The translations under genes and the position numbers were made by a program. The notes under the pieces were generated by a model. It was given only the letters and a program-made list of their open reading frames with translations. It had not been told where the DNA came from and did not search any database. Shown here in pieces: positions 18,814 to 26,280 of a stretch of DNA of 26,280 bases (the stretch's first letter is position 1; every line of letters starts with the position of its first letter). Source of the DNA: Trichosphaerium sp. ATCC 40318 (taxonomy: Eukaryota; Discosea; Flabellinia; Trichosidae); NCBI GenBank assembly GCA_038496445.1, contig JALMLS010000261.1, positions 1 through 26,280 on the forward strand, written 5' to 3'.

Positions 18814-19293
18814 TTATTCGTATTTAATGAGCAGTGCAGATAGAATTGCTTGTTTTCCATTTACAGCCGACTTCTCTACGTACTTCTCAATCTGATATCC
18901 TTCATTAAGCAATTGTTGAAGTTTTGTTTGCGCAGCGAAAACATCGTTAATAGTGCTAACAGAAATCTTTTTCTTGCGAAAGATGATATTGAGTATGGTG
19001 GCATCTAAACAAAAAAAGGAAAATTCATCAGCTAGTTTGTTCTTCAAAGCACTATTATTCTCTTCATAAGATAAGTGTATCGTCCTTGTGCGTAAGAAAG
19101 CAAGTATATACTTGAATAAATCGCCATCACGATCAATAAAATACTTTTTCTTTAATTTGAAGTTTCCGCTCAATAATCCTGTAAAATAGTTTCGCTCGCC
19201 ATTAGATGTTAAAGTGGCTTTTGTTGTTTTGTAAACGACACCACCGACGTTTAGGGTAATACAACATGTATCTGTTTCATTAGCGTCTGCCAT
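18814..19293 (-). CDS. KCTD-type BTB/POZ protein, intronless
   Basis: 159 residues beginning MADANETDTCCITLNVGG. The segment LNVGGVVYKTTKATLTSN, then YFTGLLSGNFKLKKKYFIDRDGDLF and YILAFLRTR, is the T1/KCTD BTB fold: N-V-G-G strand, F-x-x-(L/M)-L core, F-I-D-R-D-G/D-x-F hairpin. These domains assemble as pentamers or tetramers and often recruit cullin-3 ubiquitin ligases. The remaining about 60 residues are helical and unassigned (VFAAQTKLQQLLNEGYQIE). No channel membrane segments are present, so this is not a potassium channel. It diverges from the GH16-like gene (248 bases between starts), which may share regulatory DNA. It has no intron, as with the F-box genes. Confidence 0.87.
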   Translation of the reverse strand: MADANETDTCCITLNVGGVVYKTTKATLTSNGERNYFTGLLSGNFKLKKKYFIDRDGDLFKYILAFLRTRTIHLSYEENNSALKNKLADEFSFFCLDATILNIIFRKKKISVSTINDVFAAQTKLQQLLNEGYQIEKYVEKSAVNGKQAILSALLIKYE

Positions 19294-19541
19294 ATTAATT
19301 TTGAGACCTTGCCACTACCGCGGTGTTCACTGGTTAAAATGACTGTCGGTGACCAACAACTTCAGTTAAATTCTGTTGCTGTGCACCATGCAAAACAAGA
19401 CATCTACCGCTTATATAAATAGTCTCAGTCTTTAATATCCTAGCTAACGGTAGTTGCTAAAGACGCTGAAACATTACATAGTCAAGCGGAGTCTTTTGAG
19501 AAAAAAGTTCTACATTATCGATTATCACGTGATTACGAAGC
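19294..19541. promoter_or_regulatory. Putative bidirectional promoter region
   Basis: The 248 bases between divergent BTB (-) and GH16-like (+) genes contain a palindromic ATCACGTGAT (E-box core CACGTG) near 19525-19534, close to the GH16 start. CACGTG recurs near 20650 upstream of the second beta-helix gene. Regulation is inferred from position only. Confidence 0.3.
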
Positions 19542-20483
19542 ATGTTTTCTGTCAGTAGTTTGACATTTATTGTTATCATTTCATGTACAGCCTCACTAGC
19601 ATTAAAAGGTAAGATTTTTTATTAAGAACACGACAGCGCGTTTTCTAAAGAGTATAGATTGCGCTATGACATCTTTTGAAGATGATTTTAGTGCTTTCAA
19701 CGCTGAACGATGGCAAAACTCCTCACTAAGCGGTATCGGACACGAATGCACCATGATGCTACCAGAAAACCTTGAATTCAACTCAGCGCTGCCGAATAAT
19801 AGCGGTCACGGCTTAAAGGCGAAGTTAACGCAAGAGCCATGCAAATCAGACCCGAGCACATGTTGTACAGGCGTACGACTTGTTTTCTTTTTAAAGTGTG
19901 CTGCCTTTTCTTACGAATCTTCAAGTCTCATTGTACTTGTTGGAGTGGTTCACATATGTCGTCATCCTGTACAGCACTGTACGGTACCCTTTCGATAAAC
20001 ATGCGTGTAAATATTCCAGCGTCAGCGGGGGGCGTATTCTATCTTGCTTTCTACACAGACACCCCGATTCACAACGAAGTAACCCTTGGTTTTTATCAAA
20101 AAGAAGATAAAACGGAGCACGTGTCAACGAAGAGTTTTTCGTTTTCTCTGTTCAATGATAGACATTAATGATACTTTCTTAGATACCACAATGCAGTATT
20201 CTGGGGCTCAGAATCGAGGATTATTAGTCACAGTTTAGCTGTTGATTTTTTTAAGGACTATCACGAGTACAGCTTTGATTGGAAAGAGAAGGAGATAAAC
20301 TTTATGCTTGATGATAAAATAGTATTCACAGCTTCAGCTGCAACGAATATTACTGTTCCATCTCATCCAAGTGAAATCCGTTTTATTTTCAGAACAGAAA
20401 CACATTCAAACTGTTCTGATGGTTGTAATACCGCTCCTACAGCGTATGTTGATGTCAAAAATGTCAAATACTCGTCGCTTTAA
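19542..20483 (+). CDS. Secreted GH16-like (concanavalin-like) protein, four exons
   Basis: Exons 19542-19608, 19658-19872, 19926-20122 and 20183-20483 give about 259 residues. Signal peptide: MFSVSSLTFIVIISCTASLA. The fold markers of GH16 beta-glucanases follow: FEDDFSAFNAERWQNSS, ALYGTLSINMRVNIPASAGG, then DYHEYSFDWKEKEINFMLDD with the strand-closing WKEKEINF. The catalytic signature E-x-D-x-E should lie in NEVTLGFYQ; the first Glu is there, but the Asp and the acid/base Glu are replaced by Thr and Gly. That would remove glycosidase activity and suggests a lectin-like glucan binder. Introns are 49-60 bases. The third donor (GTCAAC, after CACGT) is weak and was chosen because it restores phase. 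Cys-rich segments (CKSDPSTCCTG, CTCWSG, CSDGC) suggest disulfides. It lies in tandem with the beta-helix surface gene. Confidence 0.72.
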
Positions 20484-20862
20484 ATCTAAAATTTGTATCA
20501 AGCGCACTAATAAACAAAAACAAGTTTGATTCCATAAGGTCATACAGCAACTTTATTTGATTTGGTCATTCGTGCATTATCATTTCTTAGTAACTGTCTT
20601 CACCGTAAAGCTAAGTTTTCATGTCACGCGCTTTCTAGGAACCAATAGATCACGTGAATTATCTGAATGTTGACATTTCAATTGTGCAACACAACATTGG
20701 CTTAGGAAGTAGTAGATACATGGCAATCATGTTGTCAAACTGCTCAGTAGTCTCGTAGCCGAAGTCTAACCCAATGAAAATTCAACAGTTAGTTAAGTAC
20801 GTTTAGCACTTCCTTGACATTAAATAAATCAGCAACAAACAAGCGTAGCACCATTTGTTACA
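20484..20862. other. Intergenic between tandem secreted-protein genes
   Basis: 379 bases with no coding exon. A CACGTG box lies near 20650. The upstream end is the 3' flank of the GH16-like gene; the rest should be the promoter of the beta-helix gene. Confidence 0.4.
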
Positions 20863-22662
20863 ATGCATACAATTCTATTGATTATGATGATCGTAACTTT
20901 CTGGCAGATTTCAACAGTGCTAGCGCTAACAAGATTACCATCGATGATTTCTAGGAACAGAACACTTGGACTTGAACAAAGTCCTTACTTCATTGGTCAA
21001 CAAGTCGTTGTTAGAAACGCAACGATTTCAGTAATGCCTGGTGTTGTAATTAACGCTGAAGCTGAATATGCAAGCATTTTTTCTTTCCAATACAACTCAG
21101 CGCTGGTTTTGGTTGGAAACGTATCACACCCAATAGTATTCTCGTGCACTGGTGGGTGTTACATCTCTTTCGAATATTCTTGGATAAAATCACCAACCTG
21201 GAAGCACGTGATATTTAAACACTTCGTTATCTCCAAACCACCGAACATTGAAAGATGTCATTTCGAACATGCTGCACTATCCGGCTGCGCTGGTGAGTGT
21301 CATTACAACAACATCACTGCAAATGTATCATCCATACAAACAGTATCAAATGATAATTACACGTCTGTTCGGGTTACAAACTCTCGTTTGGAAAACTTAA
21401 ACATGCGAAATTGGGGATCCTTTGAACAAGACAAACAACTTATTGTTTCTGACTCTATTGTGTCTTGTATTCGATGTTCTTCTGTGATATTCCTCAACTC
21501 CAAGGTAGACGTAGATGAATATATCAGTTTATATGGAGCCGTAAATACAACGTTTGAAGGTCCTGGAGAGGGAAAAATAATGGCTAGATACCCCGTTGAA
21601 TATACAAAATGGAATTTGAACAAAACAATATGGGTTACTGCTAACAAACATGGTATCAATGACAATTACATAAAATCAAACAAAGACATTATATTTCGAA
21701 TGTTCTATTCCAACACCTTTCCCATCACAAGGAACAGATTCTACGCCCCTGGTATATTCGCCAAAGCTGGGAACCTCTCCTATAACCTGTTGCATGGAGA
21801 AGAATATATCACTTTCAGCACAGACTCATTCTACAACCGGTTTATTACACCAACTCTGTATTGTTTTTATATATTTGAAGCATCAAGACAACCACGAGAA
21901 ATAAGGTTCAACGATATCTCTAATGTGACAACTCTTGCTCTTAGGAGCATACGCATGTCTATTGACTTTACAAATAATTACGTGGGTGCAGAAAGCGTTG
22001 AGAATATTTCCATAATATTTCAAGGCACAAACCGCACGGCGTTTGATCCAGTACTGCTATCTCCTCCATTGGATATACCACATCCTATCGCCGTCCCTCT
22101 TCAACCATCTACAACGTTACCACCAACAATATTGCCAACAACACTACCTCCAATAACGTTAGCTCCTACCACTTCTTCACCTACAGCGCTTCCAACAACA
22201 CTACCTCCAACAACATTACCTCCAACCAAAGCACCAACTCATAATCCTACACTGCCAATACTAACGACATCGCCAACAACAAATACTCCCTCAACAAAGG
22301 CACCGACCTCAGCTCCTACAGGGACTCCTGTAGACGAAACACCAGCACCAACTACACTAGGTACTGTAATATATTTAGTTTCTTGTACTAACAATGCACA
22401 AGTTCCAACTGAAGAACCTACCAATACAGAACCTATTGCACCAGAAGGAGTAAATGAACCAATTGATGACGCTCCTGTTCAGGCATCAAATGCAAACTTG
22501 AAATTAAGCAAAGGAAAAATAATTGCTGCTATCATTATTCCACTTTGTGTTTGTGCTCTACTTTTTATTATTCTCATAATTTTCTGGATGAAAAAAAGAA
22601 ACGAGGATCCAAGCAGAAATACAGACTACTGGATAGATTTAACCGATACTGTATCAATATAG
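20863..22662 (+). CDS. Type I membrane protein: beta-helix ectodomain, Thr/Pro stalk
   Basis: A 599-codon frame. It has a signal peptide (MHTILLIMMIVTFWQISTV), then SPYFIGQQVVVRNATISVMPG, a common opening of beta-helix repeats (strand, turn, then G-V-V-I-N). Many N-x-S/T sites and turns of the type NDISNVTTLAL, NNYVGAES follow to about residue 395. Residues about 405-535 are a mucin-like stalk of PTTLPPT repeats. A membrane helix (IIAAIIIPLCVCALLFIILI) and a basic short tail (KKRNEDPSRNTDYW) end it. Within the stalk a 42-base piece (22361-22402), bounded by GTACTG and CACAAG with TACTAAC inside, encodes a non-stalk segment GTVIYLVSCTNNAQ. It is probably an in-frame intron, whose removal gives APTTLVPTEEPT and about 585 residues. 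The protein probably acts at the cell surface. Confidence 0.84.
   Translation: MHTILLIMMIVTFWQISTVLALTRLPSMISRNRTLGLEQSPYFIGQQVVVRNATISVMPGVVINAEAEYASIFSFQYNSALVLVGNVSHPIVFSCTGGCYISFEYSWIKSPTWKHVIFKHFVISKPPNIERCHFEHAALSGCAGECHYNNITANVSSIQTVSNDNYTSVRVTNSRLENLNMRNWGSFEQDKQLIVSDSIVSCIRCSSVIFLNSKVDVDEYISLYGAVNTTFEGPGEGKIMARYPVEYTKWNLNKTIWVTANKHGINDNYIKSNKDIIFRMFYSNTFPITRNRFYAPGIFAKAGNLSYNLLHGEEYITFSTDSFYNRFITPTLYCFYIFEASRQPREIRFNDISNVTTLALRSIRMSIDFTNNYVGAESVENISIIFQGTNRTAFDPVLLSPPLDIPHPIAVPLQPSTTLPPTILPTTLPPITLAPTTSSPTALPTTLPPTTLPPTKAPTHNPTLPILTTSPTTNTPSTKAPTSAPTGTPVDETPAPTTLGTVIYLVSCTNNAQVPTEEPTNTEPIAPEGVNEPIDDAPVQASNANLKLSKGKIIAAIIIPLCVCALLFIILIIFWMKKRNEDPSRNTDYWIDLTDTVSI
22361..22402 (+). other. 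Probable in-frame 42-base intron in the stalk
   Basis: GTACTG donor, perfect TACTAAC branch motif 12 bases before the acceptor CACAAG. Its length is a multiple of three with no stop, so frame alone cannot show whether it is spliced. Its product (GTVIYLVSCTNNAQ) breaks the Pro/Thr pattern on both sides. Confidence 0.6.
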
Positions 22663-22984
22663 TACAATAAACAGAGATACCACATTTAGCCTAGTGTTCG
22701 TTAATAAACTGCTAAACAATAAATAAACTAGCACTAGTGTTGAACAACGAGATGAACACTGGCGCACAAACATTAGCATGATGGGAATGAATACTGGAGA
22801 GTACGATAGAAAGGTAATTGCGAACCTTAGAAAAGGTAATATCGGTGCTGCTTCAGGCATTGCTATTTTTTAAATGAGTACAAATTGAACCTGAATTTGC
22901 CTTCAAACTCACTAGAAACCACGTACAAATAACCTTTATCAGTGTACATCTTTACACATGAACTACTTTTTTATTGGTTTTTTT
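22663..22984. other. Intergenic, convergent gene ends
   Basis: 322 bases between the beta-helix gene (+) and the E2-like gene (-). AATAAA-like words near 22719-22725 could serve polyadenylation. The hydrophobic minus-strand frame at 22654-22860 is not supported as a gene. Confidence 0.4.
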
Positions 22985-23510
22985 TCAATCTTCTTCTTTT
23001 GGACTTGCGTAGCGCTTAGTCCACACCTTTGCTGTATTTTCAAAAGCATCATAGTCATGCTCCATTTGATGCGCTACTGCAGGGTCCATCGGATATTCAG
23101 TGTCCGGTTCGTTTAACACAGTCTTTATGGTAGCAACAACGTCAGAAAATAGAAACCTTGGCGACCAACGGTCTCGGTTTAAAATGTTTAAAGAATGACT
23201 GAAATGCCCTGAACTGTTGTGTATATTAGGATGATAGACTTTTGTATTAAAAACCGCTTTTGGAGGTCTAAACGGGTAATCAGAAGGGTAGTTAAGCGTT
23301 ACGTAGAATTCACCGCCTATTTACGTTTGTTAGTTGCGTCGTTAACGTATTTTGATAATAAATACCTTTGTAAGGCCCCTTGTTGTCTCGGAGTATTAGA
23401 ATCCACGTAAATATGTCTTTTTCATCCTTTATGCTCATATAACACCCATCTATCTTACATCGTTGATTTTTACACAGCTCGTATTCTCTCATTACCCTAC
23501 GAATGGCCAT
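22985..23510 (-). CDS. E2 ubiquitin-conjugating fold protein lacking the catalytic cysteine
   Basis: Exon 1 (23510-23366) begins MAIRRVMREYELC. Exon 2 (23316-22985) begins in GGEFYVTLNYPSDYPFRPPK. The intron (23317-23365, 49 bases) is GTATTT to AAATAG with an ACTAAC motif, phase 1. The 158-residue product aligns along its whole length with UBE2D-type E2s: PYKGGEFYVTL, YPFRPPK, TKVYHPN, RWSP, and a C-terminal AKVWTKRYA. The HPN motif is kept. The loop that should read G-x-I-C-L-D-I-L instead reads GHFSHSLNIL, with Ser in the Cys place (allowing a two-residue insertion). Exon 2 has no Cys at all. It cannot form the ubiquitin thioester of a normal E2, so it is probably a UEV-like scaffold or a decoy, or a decaying paralogue. 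The open frame and intact splice sites argue against simple decay. Confidence 0.82.
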
Positions 23511-23875
23511 AATTACTAAACAGTACTTTTAGGACGGAAGGAACTCAGCAAAGACGAAACAAGACTTTTTACACATCATTTCGCGCTTTTATCATCCATG
23601 TGCAAGACAGCAGGTGTAAAAGCGATTAATCTCACATATTGATACAGTTCTAGAGGCACTTACTGGAGTACATTTGGTTTTTTTTTCAATTTTATTTTTT
23701 TTTTTCTGTTTACAAGTACATTTATGTTTTCTGTTGTACACGATAGTGTACCAACCTTCTTAGGCGGGCAACAATTATAGGCAACGCCAAAATGTGGGTT
23801 TACACTAAAAAAAAAAGTTAATCACAAGGAAGAAAGCGACAATCTATCAAAAAATAAATTCTTCAAAAAAAAAAA
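23511..23875. other. Intergenic, AT- and T-rich
   Basis: 365 bases of 5' flank of the E2-like gene and 3' flank of the Ser-rich gene. Long T runs occur at about 23678-23706. No gene is seen. Confidence 0.4.
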
Positions 23876-26280
23876 CTAAAACGTACTGCCATGTCTTTTG
23901 TGTTTAGATATTTGCATCTCCCCCTCACTTTCTGTAGTACCACGCTTTAGCGTGAGAGAAGGTGCACTAAAACTACGGCGGTATTGTCGTCTATTTTCAG
24001 CAGTTGACCGACGCTCTGTTGATCGTTTCCCTGAAGCTACTAGAGGTGGTGTATAACCCTTTGAAGCTTTCCTTCCACCCAAGAATTTCTTTCTTATTGT
24101 TTTAAGCTTCGACGTCTTGCGCTTCTTGCCCTTTGAGTCTTCTTTGCTATCTCCACTACCTTTACGATCAGGTGGGAAAGAAGGTGCGTAGGCAATAGGT
24201 CGCCCAGGAGAGGTTCTTTGAGAGTCAGACATAGTATAACTTCTTTGCACTGGACTATTTGAAGTGCTCTGGCTTGGTGACGAATCACTTGATGTTACTT
24301 GCTGCGCTGTACGTATAGGTTCGTGATTGATCGGAGGAAGTATAGGTACTGCTGCTATCGACTGTTTTGGAGAGGTAGAGGTATCCTCAGAACCACCAGT
24401 GGAACTCGTTTGAATCTGTTGCATTAGCATGTCACATTCAGATTGATTTAGTGAGCTTCCTGTATCACTGTGTCCTTCTTTAAGTATGTCTTCAACATTG
24501 AAACCCTCTTGTTTGAAAGATTCTTTTTGTTTCGTGGTGTTATGTGGTTTAGGCAGGGACCCCATGGAAGGGCTCCTTGGTAGGTTCTCAAACTCGTCAT
24601 ACACGATACAAAAGGAATCACACTCAGATAAACGCCTTGAATCTCGACTACTTGAAGCAACGCGTAGTACTGTTTTGTTTACCAGTTCCATTTGAGGGAT
24701 GTAGTCTTCTGGAAGCTTAGTGCTTTTTTTTGAGTTCTGTAGTAGAACACGAAGCTTTGCTTGATCTCCAATACTTAGAGGCTCTTTTGAGTAGTCAAGC
24801 CTTCCTGTGATATTAACAGGACGCTCTTTTGTTACTTCAGGTAACATTCTAACATGTAACGGTTGTTTATAGCCCTTTGGTACCTAGTTATGAAGTTAGA
24901 ATGCGACTTTGGTATTAATTACCACTACTACGTACTGCCGGTATAAAATTATGTGAAGGTGATTCCAATATGGAGGCTGTAGCTGTAGGTACTTGTCTTT
25001 TTAAAATCTAAAACAAACGTAAGGAACAGACTCCAAAAAAGGAAAAAAAAATCAAAAAAAGAAAAGTCTGCTTTGCAAAGTACGCACTTGGTCTTTTGTT
25101 CTCACTTTAATATTTCCAGTTCTAGTAGTACTACCAGAACCCTAGTAAAACCTTGCTTAGCCAAGAAAGAAAAATATTGTAGAATCCAGTACGTACTAGT
25201 TCCCTATTCAAAAAACTCTGATTAGACCCGTATCTATCTCTAGATATCGAGCTAGTAAACCCACTAATATTAGAAGAAAGGCGGTCTCTAGAAATGCCGC
25301 TATTATTCGATAGAAATCTATTTCTATTAGACGCTATGCTATTAGCAAAGCCTGTAGAAGCAGAACCAAGGCTTCTATCAGTAGTAGGTGCAGATTCTGC
25401 AGGTATACTAAAGCTTAATAGGCCTTGTACGTCCTCATCTAATCCATTAGCTGTTCTATCCAACTCCCTCACATCTAGCTCAAAGTTTAATTGAGTTTCG
25501 CCAGTACTACCCGTTGTGACCACAGCTATAATAAGTATGAGCCAACTAGTTGTTTGTAGTATGATGGGTGTTGTGTTTAAGAGGAAAGAGAAAGTGTTAG
25601 TGTTTTGCTACGTACAAGCGCCCAATGATGATTCAGAAAGTCCTTCAATGTCTGTGAAAGAGAGCTAGAAAGTTTTAATTAGAGAGAACTACAACCAAGT
25701 ATATGCACATCGTTAACAATACGTACATCTGGTGGGCTGTTATTACGTCTGGTAAATCAGTAATACTAATTGGAGAGAGAAGGAAGAGCTGTTTTCTTTA
25801 CTAAAGATGTATAACATAGCTTGGATGAATGAGACTGAGAAATAATATTTTGGTGACGATGGTTGGTATGGTTCTAATCACGAAAGAAAGAGGTTAGACT
25901 AAAACCAATGGGAAATTTTATCGAAAAAAAAGCAAAAACCGTACGCCACTTAGAGTCTCCTGGTTGTCTTAAAACAGCAAAACTAGGCGATGACTCTGAT
26001 TCAGAGATACCACTGCTTGTTGTAGGTGCACTAGAGCTTTGATCATTACCAGCTTTTTCTATTAATCTTTCTGCTGTCTATTTACATTTTTGTTAGTTCT
26101 GTGTTTACTGCTATTGGTTTTTGTACGATAAAAAGAATCCAAGATAAGAAGAAGAATTAAAAATAGATTTTCAAGAACCGAAAAAAAAGGTTAGTGTACC
26201 GTAAGAATGTCTTCAAAATCATCTGGAACTGGCATAGGCTTCCGCTTGAATTCACAGATGCTAGTTCGAGGCAGAGGCGA
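23876..26280 (-). CDS. Ser-rich basic protein, at least seven exons, 5' end outside
   Basis: The gene enters from the right edge. Exons that keep phase: 26280-26200, 26077-25945, 25651-25616, 25525-25197, 25141-25088, 25007-24936 and 24883-23876, about 570 residues in the window. Donors are GTACAC, GTACGG, GTACGT, GTACGT, GTGCGT and GTACGT; acceptors are TAG or CAG. The intron 25652-25944 is long and may hide another exon. The N-terminal visible part (KRKPMPVPDDFEDIL, then SSSAPTTSSGISESESS) is low-complexity. A Ser/Asn/Arg repeat follows (SNNSGISRDRLSSNISGFTS). The one patch that looks folded is ERPVNITGRLDYSKEPLSIG through DYIPQMELVNKTVLRVASSS. The C-terminus is very basic (KGKKRKTSKLKTIRKKFLGG). 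I do not recognise a family. Composition suggests a phosphorylated, largely disordered protein, perhaps with nuclear localisation; this is inference. Confidence 0.72.

Noticed and set aside
22654-22860. Hydrophobic 68-codon minus-strand frame
   Set aside because: No splice context, overlaps the end of the beta-helix gene, and composition follows AT-rich DNA.

Overview
This is nuclear DNA of an AT-rich, intron-bearing single-celled eukaryote. It carries short spliceosomal introns of about 40-190 bases, signal-peptide and membrane-anchored proteins, F-box, KCTD-type BTB and E2-like proteins, and a cut-and-paste DNA transposon. I cannot name the species. The family mix (intronless F-box/LRR genes with repeats of the GVHTI type, MORN_2 repeats, beta-helix surface proteins, an I-PpoI-like endonuclease) would fit an amoeba-like protist, some of whose genes resemble families common in amoeba-infecting giant viruses. 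That is an inference. Splice sites were read by eye from frame continuity and phase. About half of the donors begin GTAC (often GTACGT), and a CTAAC/TACTAAC-like motif often lies near the acceptor.

Layout. 1-525 (-): first two exons of an adenosine deaminase running off the left edge. 1384-5668 (+): three spliced genes, namely a small Lys-rich protein, a coiled-coil/basic protein and a ten-exon leucine-rich-repeat protein. 6605-12352: a gene-poor, intronless stretch with two F-box/LRR genes (both -), a near-palindromic MITE packed with TCTAGA sites, a short MORN-repeat ORF, a decayed MORN remnant and an orphan small ORF. 12540-14596 (+): a twelve-exon type I membrane protein with beta-helix repeats and a Cys-rich region. 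15674-16374 (-): an I-PpoI-like His-Me endonuclease gene with one intron. 16703-18675: a pogo/Tigger-type transposon with matching terminal inverted repeats and TA at both edges. 18814-19293 (-): a KCTD-type BTB protein. 19542-20483 (+): a secreted GH16-like protein with an altered active site. 20863-22662 (+): a second type I beta-helix protein with a Thr/Pro stalk. 22985-23510 (-): an E2 ubiquitin-conjugating fold without the catalytic cysteine. 23876-26280 (-): a Ser-rich, basic protein with at least seven exons, running off the right edge.

Two themes recur. One is ubiquitin-ligase adaptors (two F-box, one BTB, one E2-like). The other is the cell surface or secretion (two beta-helix membrane proteins and the GH16-like protein). 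Nothing shows that the genes are co-regulated, but two tight divergent pairs (F-box 2 with beta-helix 1; BTB with GH16-like) could share promoters.
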